Assembly: GCA_029961045.1 (NCBI GenBank)
Contig: JASBVN010000004.1
Coordinates: forward strand, 124,001 to 188,000
DNA: 64,000 nt
From: Alicyclobacillaceae bacterium
GTDB taxonomy: Bacteria; Bacillota; Bacilli; Kyrpidiales; Kyrpidiaceae
Direction: 5' to 3'
This document shows positions 8,762-17,519 of this stretch, in pieces. Within the stretch, counting starts at the first letter, position 1. Every line of letters starts with the position of its first letter. The position numbers and the translations under genes were made by a program. The notes beneath the pieces are model-generated. The model saw only the letters and a program-made list of their open reading frames with translations, was not told where the DNA came from and did not search any database.

Positions 8762-9934
8762 ATGCCGGATGTATCGAGGTATTTCGACCATGCCGCGACG
8801 ACCCCCGTCCGTCCGGAAGTATGGGAGGCGATGGGGGAGTACGCCGTGGAGCGTTTTGGCAATCCCAACAGTCTTCATCAATTCGGACTGGAAGCCAAAG
8901 AGGCTTTGGAGCGGGCCCGCTCCGTCGTTGCCGCGTTCATAGGCGCCCGGGACAAAGAAGTGTTCTTTACCGGCACGGGAACGGAAGCCAACAACTTGGC
9001 CGTGATCGGGGCTGCCCGCCGGCTGCGCCGCCTCGGTCGCGGGAGCCACTTGATTACCAGTGCCGTGGAGCACCCCTCCGTCCGCGCGGCGATGCAGTCC
9101 TTGGAAAAGGAGGGATTTCGCGTGACACAAGTCCCCGTCGACCGGTTCGGCCGCGTGGATCCGGAAGACGTGCGGCGGGCGATGGAACCGGACACCGTGC
9201 TGGTCAGCATCATGCACGCCAACAACGTCGTCGGAACGGTGCAACCGGTGGAAGAGATCGGTGTACTCACCCGGGAGCGGGGGATCTGGTTCCACGTCGA
9301 TGCCGTCCAGAGCTTCGGCAAGATACCGGTGGACGTCGAGCGTTTTCGCGCGGATCTGTTGACGATCAACGCCCACAAAATCGGCGGTCCGAAAGGAATT
9401 GCCGCGCTGTACATCCGCAAAGGGGTGCGCCTGGATCCCCTCGTGTACGGCGGGGGACAGGAAAGGGGGATGCGCCCGGGGACGCAAAACGTCGCAGGCA
9501 TTGTCGGATTCGCCAAGGCCGTCGAGTTGTCCGGAGCGGCTCGCCCGGCAGAAACCCGGCGGTTGACGGCCCTTCGCCGTCGCCTGGAGAACCGCCTGCG
9601 GCATCTGGTGCCGGAGTTGCGGATCAACGGACATCCGGACTTTGTCCTGCCCACCGTCCTCAACATCGGCGTGCCGCGGATTGAAGGTCAGGCCTTGATG
9701 CTGGAGTTGGACCGGCTCGGCTTTGCCGTATCCAGCGGATCGGCCTGCAGTTCAACGGATCACGAGCCCTCGTACGTTTTGTTGGCCATGGGACAGTCGA
9801 GGGAAGAGGCGTTGGAGAGTTTGCGCATCAGCCTGGGATGGACCACCGGCGAGGCGGCGGTGGATGCGCTGGCCGACGCAGTGGCTCAGGCGGCTCGCCG
9901 GTGGAAGGACTCTTCGGCCTTGCCGGTGGATTAA
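8762..9934 (+). CDS. Cysteine desulfurase (NifS/IscS family)
   Basis: YFDHAATTPVRPEV...VSSGSACSSTDHEPS; PLP Lys in NAHKIGGPKG; divergent to nadA. Confidence 0.93.
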   Translation: MPDVSRYFDHAATTPVRPEVWEAMGEYAVERFGNPNSLHQFGLEAKEALERARSVVAAFIGARDKEVFFTGTGTEANNLAVIGAARRLRRLGRGSHLITSAVEHPSVRAAMQSLEKEGFRVTQVPVDRFGRVDPEDVRRAMEPDTVLVSIMHANNVVGTVQPVEEIGVLTRERGIWFHVDAVQSFGKIPVDVERFRADLLTINAHKIGGPKGIAALYIRKGVRLDPLVYGGGQERGMRPGTQNVAGIVGFAKAVELSGAARPAETRRLTALRRRLENRLRHLVPELRINGHPDFVLPTVLNIGVPRIEGQALMLELDRLGFAVSSGSACSSTDHEPSYVLLAMGQSREEALESLRISLGWTTGEAAVDALADAVAQAARRWKDSSALPVD

Positions 9935-9977
9935 TAAGAAGACGGTTCCGGCAACGGGGTGGTGCGACGACTTGGCA

Positions 9978-10005
9978 TTGGGAAATTTGTGTATGGTAGT
10001 ATAAT
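9978..10005 (+). promoter_or_regulatory. Candidate sigma-A promoter for MCP gene
   Basis: TTGGGA (9978-9983), 16 nt, TATAAT (10000-10005). Confidence 0.45.
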
Positions 10006-10046
10006 GTTTAGATGATTCTATGGAATGAAAAGAGGGATCCGTAACC

Positions 10047-11330
10047 GTGGCAGATCGACGTTTCCAATTGCCCGTCGTGCAAAGTCTGGTGGCCCGATTC
10101 TTCGCGCTTTGTTTCGTTTACGGATTTGTCGTCGCGGCGGCCGCCCGCTTCCTGTACGGAAACGGCGTAAGAGCCGGGGCCGATGCGTGGATGGTGGCCG
10201 TGGTGCTCGTCGCCGCGGTTGCGGCGACGCTCCTGCTGCGGAAACTGCTTCTTCCCGGGATTGTCGATATGATCCAGGTGCTCGCGATCGTCACCGATGA
10301 GGTGGACGTGTCGCGGCGGGTGCAGTACCGGTCCCGTCACGAACTCGGCCGGCTCTCCCACGGAATCAACCGGGTGATCAAAGGGTTCCGGCAAATTCTC
10401 CTGCATATCCGCGACCTTTCGAATCAGATTTTGTCGGGGGTCAAGCGGATGGTGGCCATGACCGCTCAATCGGCGGAGTGGGGGAAGCGAATCAGCCGGA
10501 CCATGGACGAGTTTGTCGCCGGCATGGCCGAACAGTCCCGTTTGGCGGAGCTTTCCGGCCAAACGGTCAAAGACATGGTGCAGTCCGTGCGCCTCGCCGG
10601 GGAAAAAGCGCAACTCGTCGCATCGGAAGTGGAGAGGGCTCGGGACGAATTGGCGGTGGGTCTGGAGACGGTGCGGCGGATCAACGGTCAGATGGCGGAT
10701 ACCGTTTCGGCTGCTCACGAAATGGCGGAATCGGTGGAACAACTGGGGAAACTGTCTTCGCAAATCAACGAAATCACCCTTTGGATCGGCGACATTGCGG
10801 CTCAAACGAACATGCTGGCACTCAACGCCGCCATCGAGGCGGCCCGGGCTGGAGAAGAGGGGCGCGGATTTGCCGTCGTGGCGCAAGAGGTGCGGAAGCT
10901 GGCCGCCCACACGGAACAGGCGGTGGGGCAGATCGGCCGGTTGATCGAACAGGTTCGGAGCCAGGTCAACCAGAGCGTGCGGCAATCGAAGCAAGCTCAG
11001 GCTCTGGTGGACGAACAACAATCCATGTCCGGTGAAGTGTCGCGGGTCCTCCAGGAAATTGCGGAGGTCTTCGACCGCGTCCGCGGACAGCTGGAGGCGG
11101 TGATCCAGGTGCACGAAGGCTTGATCGGAGGAAACGACACGGTGCTCCGGGCGGTGGAGAATGTGACGCAAAACGCGACTCGCCTATCGGACGCGGTGCA
11201 CGAAGTGTACGCCGCCGTCCAGCAACAAACGGCGACGGCTTCGGAAGTGGCGGGGGAAGCCGAGCGCGTCTACAGTTTGATTTCCCGATTGGAACACGAG
11301 GCCGTTCGGTGGAAGGGGCTGGACGGCTGA
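10047..11330 (+). CDS. Methyl-accepting chemotaxis-type protein (two TM, HAMP, MA signalling domain; no evident sensory domain)
   Basis: [30 protein letters not shown] hairpin tip; two closely spaced TM helices at N-terminus. Confidence 0.88.
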   Translation: MADRRFQLPVVQSLVARFFALCFVYGFVVAAAARFLYGNGVRAGADAWMVAVVLVAAVAATLLLRKLLLPGIVDMIQVLAIVTDEVDVSRRVQYRSRHELGRLSHGINRVIKGFRQILLHIRDLSNQILSGVKRMVAMTAQSAEWGKRISRTMDEFVAGMAEQSRLAELSGQTVKDMVQSVRLAGEKAQLVASEVERARDELAVGLETVRRINGQMADTVSAAHEMAESVEQLGKLSSQINEITLWIGDIAAQTNMLALNAAIEAARAGEEGRGFAVVAQEVRKLAAHTEQAVGQIGRLIEQVRSQVNQSVRQSKQAQALVDEQQSMSGEVSRVLQEIAEVFDRVRGQLEAVIQVHEGLIGGNDTVLRAVENVTQNATRLSDAVHEVYAAVQQQTATASEVAGEAERVYSLISRLEHEAVRWKGLDG

Positions 11331-11350
11331 ACAACATCCCACGCTTTCCA

Positions 11351-11373
11351 AGGGCGCTTAGGCGCCCTTTTTT
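11351..11373 (+). terminator. Rho-independent terminator after MCP gene
   Basis: AGGGCGC-CTTA region-GCGCCCT followed by TTTTTT. Confidence 0.8.
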
Positions 11374-11382
11374 GATTGGCTC

Positions 11383-11411
11383 TTGTCAGTCCGGATGATT
11401 TCGTGTAGAAT
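11383..11411 (+). promoter_or_regulatory. Candidate sigma-A promoter for sulfite reductase gene
   Basis: TTGTCA (11383-11388), 17 nt, TAGAAT (11406-11411). Confidence 0.55.
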
Positions 11412-11502
11412 AACGACCATAAATTCAAATTAAATATATATGTTTAGTATAACAAATTGGTTTAATAAATCCCTTGACGGCCTCGGAAAGGAGTTGGAGA
11501 CG

Positions 11503-13209
11503 GTGGCGGAAAAAGGCCCCTCCAAAATTGAAGAAATCAAGCTCAACAGCCAATATCTTCGAGGGACGATCGCCGAAGAGTTGAAGGAGGACAAAACTCA
11601 TTTTTCGGAAGAAAACCAACAAATCCTGAAGTTCCACGGGATCTACCAGCAGGACGACCGGGATGTTCGCCAGGCGAGAAAGAAAGAAGGGCTAGAGCCC
11701 CTTTATCAGATGATGATCCGCGCCCGCATCCCCGGAGGGGTGGTGACGCCCGAGGCGTATCTGGTGTTTGACGGGCTGGCGGATCAGTACGCCAATGGGT
11801 CCCTGCGGGTGACCACCCGGCAGACCTTCCAACTTCACGGTGTTCTCAAGGGCAATTTAAAAGCTACGATTCGGCGAATCAACGAACAGCTGATTACGAC
11901 CCTCGGCGGATGCGGCGACCAGGTCCGGAACATCCTGTTGTGCCCGGCTCCTGTGAAAGATGCGTTCCGTGCGGAATTAGAGGAGGTTCTGAGAAGGCTA
12001 GTGGACGCCCTGTCGGCCAAGACCCCGGCGTATCACGAAATTTGGCTGGACGGGGAGAAGGTGGCCGGCGGCGAACCTCCGGAAACCGGGGACACCGTCG
12101 AGCCCCTTTACGGCAAAACGTATTTGCCGCGCAAATTTAAAACAGCCATTGCCATTGAGGGCGACAATTGTGTGGACGTCTACACCAACGACCTCGGTTG
12201 GGTCGCCCACCGGGAAGGCGACCGGTTGGCGGGCTTTACGGTTTTGGTCGGCGGAGGCATGGGGCGTTCCGCGCCGCGCCCCGACACCTATCCCCGATTG
12301 GCGGATCCCATCGCCTTTGTCGAACCGGACCGGGTGGTGGAAGTGGCCGAGGCCATTGTGGCCATTCAGCGGGATTACGGCGATCGTTCGGACCGGAAAC
12401 AGGCCCGGATGAAATACCTCATCGACAAGCGGGGACTCGACTGGTTCAAGGGAGAGCTGGAAAGTCGCCTCGGCCGGAAACTCAGCCCCCCGCGCCCGCT
12501 GCAGTGGGGAGGGACGGACGATCACTTGGGCTGGAACGCCCAGGGCGACGGACGGTACTGGTTGGGATTGTTCATCGCAAACGGCCGCATTCGCGACTCC
12601 GAATCGATGCGGCTCAAAACGGCCCTGCGGGAGATTGTGGCCCGCTTCCGTCCCACGATCCGGTTGACGACGCAACAGAACCTGTTGCTGTCGGATCTCG
12701 ATCCGTCCGTTCGGGATGAGGTGGAGGAAATTCTGAAAAGCCACGGCGTTCCTCTGCCCGGGGAGATCCCCCCAGTGGTCCGGTACTCCATGGCGTGCGT
12801 GGCTCTTCCGACCTGCGGCCTGGCGGTGGCGGAATCGGAACGGGCGATTCCCGGCGTGCTCGCCGCCTTGCAAAAGGAATTGCAGGAACTGGGTTTGGCC
12901 GGCGAGCCGATCAGCGTTCGGATGAGCGGGTGTCCAAATGGATGCTCGAGACCCTACGTCGGAGACATCGGGTTTGTGGGCCGGAGTCTCGGAAAATACG
13001 ACATTTGGTTGGGGGGAGACTACGACGGGACGCGGTTGTCCCGGTTGTTTGAGGAATTGGTTCCCTTGGAGGAATTGGCGGACCGCCTCCGTCCCCTTTT
13101 GGCCGCCTTTCGAGCGGAAAGGCGGCCCGGGGAGACATTCGGCGCCTACTGCACCCGGGTGGGGGTGGAGGCTCTGCGACAAAAACGGGATCAATACGCC
13201 GTTCGCTAG
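11503..13209 (+). CDS. Nitrite/sulfite reductase hemoprotein (siroheme, 4Fe-4S), probable assimilatory sulfite reductase
   Basis: ACVALPTCGLAVAESER and MSGCPNGCSRPYVGDIGFVG cluster/siroheme motifs; GTG with AAGGAG SD. Confidence 0.87.
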   Translation: MAEKGPSKIEEIKLNSQYLRGTIAEELKEDKTHFSEENQQILKFHGIYQQDDRDVRQARKKEGLEPLYQMMIRARIPGGVVTPEAYLVFDGLADQYANGSLRVTTRQTFQLHGVLKGNLKATIRRINEQLITTLGGCGDQVRNILLCPAPVKDAFRAELEEVLRRLVDALSAKTPAYHEIWLDGEKVAGGEPPETGDTVEPLYGKTYLPRKFKTAIAIEGDNCVDVYTNDLGWVAHREGDRLAGFTVLVGGGMGRSAPRPDTYPRLADPIAFVEPDRVVEVAEAIVAIQRDYGDRSDRKQARMKYLIDKRGLDWFKGELESRLGRKLSPPRPLQWGGTDDHLGWNAQGDGRYWLGLFIANGRIRDSESMRLKTALREIVARFRPTIRLTTQQNLLLSDLDPSVRDEVEEILKSHGVPLPGEIPPVVRYSMACVALPTCGLAVAESERAIPGVLAALQKELQELGLAGEPISVRMSGCPNGCSRPYVGDIGFVGRSLGKYDIWLGGDYDGTRLSRLFEELVPLEELADRLRPLLAAFRAERRPGETFGAYCTRVGVEALRQKRDQYAVR

Positions 13210-13769
13210 TCCATCCACCGGGAGACGGCCGATAGGGGTTTGCGCGACGGTCGAGGAATCCGTTCGGGATAACCCAAAAACACGATGCCCACGATGTCGT
13301 GATTTTCTGGCAGACCCAGGTAGGCCTTGGCCTCCGGGGAGCGCGTCAGGGGACCGGTGCCCCAGTAGGAGCCCAGTCCTTCCGCCGTGGCCGCCAGCAA
13401 GATGTTTTGCACCGCGCAGGCCACGGCGGCGTAGTCTTCCCTCCGCGTTTCCGGATCTTCGGCCAGCCGCTGGGAGACGACGACGATCCACGGCGGAGTG
13501 ATCATCTCCCGATAGGCGTTGTCGCCCCGGCGGCGGCTCTCCTCTTCGCCCAAATGGGCATTTTTTTCGGTGACGATCCGGCGGCGCAATTCGGCCAATT
13601 CGGCTTTTGCACGGCCGGTGAGGACGGTGAAAAACCAAGGTTCGGTCAGACGGTGGTTGGGAGCCCAACGTCCGGCGTCGACGATCCGTTCGATCACTGC
13701 GCGCTCGACCGGGTCCGGCCGAAACAGCTTAATATTGCGCCGGGTCCGAATCGCTTCATACACGTCCAC
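13206..13769 (-). CDS. Nitroreductase family protein
   Basis: MDVYEAIRTRRNIKLFRPDPV...IVDAGRWAPNHRLTEPWFFTV. Confidence 0.88.
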   Translation of the reverse strand: MDVYEAIRTRRNIKLFRPDPVERAVIERIVDAGRWAPNHRLTEPWFFTVLTGRAKAELAELRRRIVTEKNAHLGEEESRRRGDNAYREMITPPWIVVVSQRLAEDPETRREDYAAVACAVQNILLAATAEGLGSYWGTGPLTRSPEAKAYLGLPENHDIVGIVFLGYPERIPRPSRKPLSAVSRWMD

Positions 13770-13855
13770 GGCCTATACTCCTCCTCTTAGGGCAACGGGT
13801 ATCTTCGGGTGCCGGTCTTCGGGTGGCGGGATTCCCGCCCTTCTGGCACCAGCCT

Positions 13856-15481
13856 TTAAGAAACCACGGACCGCGCCTGCACCACCCGGAGAAAATCTTC
13901 TTCGTCGAGGACTTCGGTTTCCAGCAGCCGGTCGGCGAGCCGGTCCAGAACCTGGCGATGACGGGCCAGCAGATCGAACGCTTCCTCGTAACATTGGGTG
14001 AGCACCTGACTGGCGTAGCGGTTGGCAACCTCCAGGTCGCGGCTGCCCGCGTGGTGGGGACGAAGGGTCAACAGGCCCATGGGGCTCATCCCGAAACGCA
14101 CCACGAAGGCCCAAGCCCATTCCGTCGCCTGTTCGAGATCCTGTTCCGCTCCGGTGCTCGTTTCCCCGAACACCAGTTCTTCGGCGGCGCGCCCGCCCAA
14201 AGCCATCCGGATTTTGTTCAAGAGTTCGCTTCTAGTATACAATACTCGGTCCTCTGCGGACTCCTGCAATACGTACCCCAAAGCTTGGCCGCGGGGAAGA
14301 ATGCTGATCCTCTGCACCCGACCGCCGCCCCCCAGATGGGCGAGGAGGGCGTGGCCCGCCTCGTGATAGGCGGTGATGCGCCTGTCCTGTTCCCGCATGG
14401 CGGAAAACTTCCGGGGATTGCCGGCCACGACCCGGTCGAGGGATTGGGTAAAATGGCGCATTTCAATTTGCCTGGCCCGTTCCTTGACGGCCAGGATGGC
14501 GGCCTCGTTGCACAGATGTTTCAGCATGGCCCCGGAGAAACCGGGGGTCTGCCGCGCCAGGGAGGCAAAATCGACGGTGGGGTGAACGGGCTTGTCGCGA
14601 GTGTGAAGCCGCAAGATCTTTTCCCGGCCTTCGACGGTCGGAAGATCGACGCGAATATGGCGGTCAAACCGGCCGGGGCGGAGGAGCGCAGGATCGAGGA
14701 TGTCCAGCCGATTGGTCGCCCCCATGACGATGATGTCCTGGCGGGCGTGGAATCCATCCAACTGAACCAGCAATTCGTTCAGCGTTTGGTCCCATTCCTG
14801 GGAGCTTCCCGTCTCTCCCCGCCGCCGTCCGAGGGCGTCCAATTCGTCGAAAAAAATGATGGCCGGCCGGTTGAGCCGCCGAACTTGGTCGAACAAGTCC
14901 CGGATTTTTTTGGCGCCCAATCCGACGTATTGCTCGACGAATTGAGAGCCGCTGCACGCGATGAACTCGACTCCCGCCTCCCCGGCTACCGCTCGGGCCA
15001 ACAGCGTTTTGCCCGTTCCAGGAGGGCCGTACAGAATCACTCCTTTGGGCATTTCTGCTCCCATTCGGCGGTATTTGGCCGGGTCCCGGAGATAATCGAC
15101 GATGTCGCGCAGCTCCTCCACGGTTTCGTCCACCCCCGCCGCATCCGAGAACGAGGCGCGGGGCTGGGCGCTGAAAAATTCCCTTGACGGCCTCGTGGCG
15201 TCGCGGACGGACGGGGTCGCCGTTTTACCCAAAGACGGGGTGTTGGAGCGGTGAGTCATCAAGAGACCGGCGAAGCCGGCCACCGAGATGGCCGCCAGGG
15301 CGGCGGAAAGGAGCAAACCCGTGTCCCAGATTTGCCCGTCCAGGACGATGGGCGGCCAGGTCCAAGTCCGGTGAAGCAGCCAGATTTCCAAGGCTCCGAG
15401 AAGGGCCAGTGCCGATAGGACGGTCATGACGAGACGCCAGTGGCGCCGTTGCCGGATGTCGCGCACGTCGAGGTCCCCCAC
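13856..15481 (-). CDS. FtsH-like AAA+ metalloprotease (M41) with very short extracytoplasmic loop
   Basis: GPPGTGKTLLARAVAGEA, FDELDALGRRRG, RPGRFDRHI, AYHEAGHALLAHL (HExxH); two N-terminal TM helices separated by about 20 aa. Confidence 0.92.
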   Translation of the reverse strand: MGDLDVRDIRQRRHWRLVMTVLSALALLGALEIWLLHRTWTWPPIVLDGQIWDTGLLLSAALAAISVAGFAGLLMTHRSNTPSLGKTATPSVRDATRPSREFFSAQPRASFSDAAGVDETVEELRDIVDYLRDPAKYRRMGAEMPKGVILYGPPGTGKTLLARAVAGEAGVEFIACSGSQFVEQYVGLGAKKIRDLFDQVRRLNRPAIIFFDELDALGRRRGETGSSQEWDQTLNELLVQLDGFHARQDIIVMGATNRLDILDPALLRPGRFDRHIRVDLPTVEGREKILRLHTRDKPVHPTVDFASLARQTPGFSGAMLKHLCNEAAILAVKERARQIEMRHFTQSLDRVVAGNPRKFSAMREQDRRITAYHEAGHALLAHLGGGGRVQRISILPRGQALGYVLQESAEDRVLYTRSELLNKIRMALGGRAAEELVFGETSTGAEQDLEQATEWAWAFVVRFGMSPMGLLTLRPHHAGSRDLEVANRYASQVLTQCYEEAFDLLARHRQVLDRLADRLLETEVLDEEDFLRVVQARSVVS

Positions 15482-15566
15482 CCTCTGGAATCAAATTCGG
15501 TATTCTAGGGACCAGTCTCGCCGAGAAATCCCTGCCTCAAACGGCGCGAAAACCCGTGTGCGTCAC

Positions 15567-15596
15567 TTGGCTGCCGGACGTTTCCCGCGCTATAAT
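15567..15596 (+). promoter_or_regulatory. Candidate promoter for PIN-like gene
   Basis: TTGGCT (15567-15572), 18 nt, TATAAT (15591-15596). Confidence 0.45.
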
Positions 15597-15687
15597 GTGA
15601 AAAGAGGTTGGGAAACCCTTGCGTCCTGGAAAAGAAAAAAGGTGCGGTGTTGCAGACGTGTGGTTTTCGTCGTTTTGGAAGAAACAA

Positions 15688-16269
15688 ATGCAACCGGAAT
15701 CCAGCGAGGACCGGCAAAAAAAGCTGGTCGCGGCGAAGCGGTACGTCGTCGATATTAATGTGATGTGCAACTGCCCCCCGCTGTTCTTTATGGACGGGGT
15801 CACGCTGATCATGCCGATCAGCGTCTATCACGGAGCGTTCCGATACTGGGATTCTCTGTTGAACCATCCGGATCCGGGGGAGTACGAGCAGCACGACATC
15901 ACGGCGTTGTGCCAGCTCATGCCCCAGCTGTCCACGGACCTGATCCGCCGGCAGGCTACGGTGGTGGAACAGGCGGGCGGGGATTATTATCGGGGTAAGC
16001 CGCTGTTGTTGAACGACAAGGTGAAACTGCAATTGGTATGGGCGTATTTCACGGATTTATTGCCCACGGAAGCCCTTTCAGAGGTGATTGAGGAAGACTA
16101 TCTCCTCGACTGTCTCATCGCGGCGGCGGAAGAAAACGTCCCCTATTTGGTGACCGACGAAACCGAGTACATCGTCGAAGAAATCCGCCGCGAGTTCCGC
16201 CTGCAAGTGGCTTGTCTCAACGCGGATGAGGTTTTGAGGGATTTGAGGCGAGGCCGGTACGACGCCTGA
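15688..16269 (+). CDS. Orphan PIN-fold-like protein of unknown function
   Basis: YVVDINVMCNCPPLFFMDGVTLIMPISV resembles PIN N-terminus (YVLDTNVLLxDP...VIPxxV); DCLIAAAEENVPYLVTDETE resembles PIN C-terminal half. ORF is open from TTG 15619; ATG 15688 is the chosen start. Confidence 0.5.
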   Translation: MQPESSEDRQKKLVAAKRYVVDINVMCNCPPLFFMDGVTLIMPISVYHGAFRYWDSLLNHPDPGEYEQHDITALCQLMPQLSTDLIRRQATVVEQAGGDYYRGKPLLLNDKVKLQLVWAYFTDLLPTEALSEVIEEDYLLDCLIAAAEENVPYLVTDETEYIVEEIRREFRLQVACLNADEVLRDLRRGRYDA

Positions 16270-16288
16270 GTTCCGGTCCGGATGGTCC

Positions 16289-16324
16289 GCAGCCCCCGGC
16301 ATTCCCCGGGGGCTGCGCCCTTTT
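16289..16324. terminator. Strong (possibly bidirectional) terminator
   Basis: 11-bp stem GCAGCCCCCGG / CCGGGGGCTGC followed by GCCCTTTT. Confidence 0.7.
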
Positions 16325-16365
16325 GCGCTCCGTTCATCGGGCGTCCGTCCCCACAAGCGGTTTCA

Positions 16366-16554
16366 TCAGCGTTTCTTTCTCACGGGAGCCGCAGGCGGCC
16401 TTTCCGACGCCCGCTTGAAAATGGCGGTGCAATGGAAATGACCCGGTACCACCGAAACCAATTCCCAGCCCTGTTTTCCCATGTTGTTCAACTCCTGCCG
16501 GATGGCGTCTACATGGTTGACGAGAGTCGCGTATTCCCAACGTGTCCGAGCCAA
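16366..16554 (-). CDS. DUF4177-like small protein
   Basis: TRWEYATLVNHVDAIRQELNNMGKQGWELVSVVPGHFHCTAIFKR; TTG start at 16554 fits GGAGG SD better than GTG 16563. Confidence 0.65.
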   Translation of the reverse strand: MARTRWEYATLVNHVDAIRQELNNMGKQGWELVSVVPGHFHCTAIFKRASERPPAAPVRKKR

Positions 16555-16648
16555 CCGGTTCACCTCCGAAGCATTGGGAAATTGGGTTCGTTTTCATCAT
16601 CTCATTCATATGGAACGTCCGCCTGCGGAGTGCCTGACGGACAGACGT

Positions 16649-17416
16649 TTAAAACACCAGATCGATGCTTTTGGGTTCAACCATTTTCCAAAAACTACAT
16701 AACACTTCCCGGTCTCCGCTGGCCGACAGGGAAATGGATCCGGTCTTTCCCGGCGGCGGTTCCGGCCAACGTTTCCGCAAATCCCGGGCCAGCCAGTCGG
16801 CGGGATCGATCAGCACAGACTCCGGAAGCCATTCTTGGATGTAGTCGCGTATCAGCGGGTAGTGGGTGCAGCCGAGGATCACCGCGTCGGCGCCCCAGGT
16901 TTTCAAGGGAACCAGGTACTCATTCAACGCCGGTTCGTAGATGCGGCGATCGCGGTATCCTCTTTCGATGAGGGGAACGAGCGCCGGAGCGGGGATCGCC
17001 AGCACGTCCGCTTGGGGGCAGGCGGAGCGGATTTCCCTTTCGAAAACGCCGGCTTCCACGGTGCGGCGGGTCGCTAGAAGGCCGATGCGGGTCGCTCCGA
17101 TCTCGCGTACGGCGCGGGCCGATGCGGAGACGAGGGTGAAAAACGGGAGATTCGAGCAAAGGCGTCCGATGGTGTCCACAGCGACCGAAGCACTGGTGTT
17201 GCAGGCCACGACGAGCGCATCCAACCTGTGCGGTTCCAGTCGCCGGATTGCGGCGGCGGACAACTGCCGGATTTCCTCCGGAGAGCGGTCGCCGTAAGGG
17301 GCGTTCCGGGTATCGCCGAAATAGATGTAATCGTGATAGGGCATTTGCCGGACAAAGGCGGCGAGGACGGTCAAACCGCCGACGCCCGAATCGTACATGC
17401 CGATTCTCAACGTCAT
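16649..17416 (-). CDS. murI: Glutamate racemase
   Basis: IGMYDSGVGGLTVL, FGDTRNAPYGDRS, ACNTSASVA, LGCTHYPL; AAGGAGG SD before ATG 17416. Confidence 0.95.
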   Translation of the reverse strand: MTLRIGMYDSGVGGLTVLAAFVRQMPYHDYIYFGDTRNAPYGDRSPEEIRQLSAAAIRRLEPHRLDALVVACNTSASVAVDTIGRLCSNLPFFTLVSASARAVREIGATRIGLLATRRTVEAGVFEREIRSACPQADVLAIPAPALVPLIERGYRDRRIYEPALNEYLVPLKTWGADAVILGCTHYPLIRDYIQEWLPESVLIDPADWLARDLRKRWPEPPPGKTGSISLSASGDREVLCSFWKMVEPKSIDLVF

Positions 17417-17470
17417 GGCCTCCTTGTTGGGGTCCTGTCGCGCCGGGCCGGGTTCCGACTGCGCGCTCGA

Positions 17471-17508
17471 AAACCGAAACAAAGGAACCCCGGTCGGAGC
17501 CGAGGTTC
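17471..17508 (-). terminator. Candidate terminator downstream of mqnE
   Basis: Minus strand GAACCTCGG-CTCCGA-CCGGGGTTC followed by CTTTGTTTCGGTTTTC. Confidence 0.5.
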
Positions 17509-17519
17509 TCAGGTCTGGG

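Noticed and set aside
11998-13668. 556-aa minus-strand ORF over sulfite reductase and nitroreductase
   Set aside because: No domain recognisable; the sulfite reductase and nitroreductase frames have clear motifs.
13823-15187. 454-aa plus-strand ORF antisense to the FtsH-like gene
   Set aside because: Shadow of the well-supported M41 protease frame.
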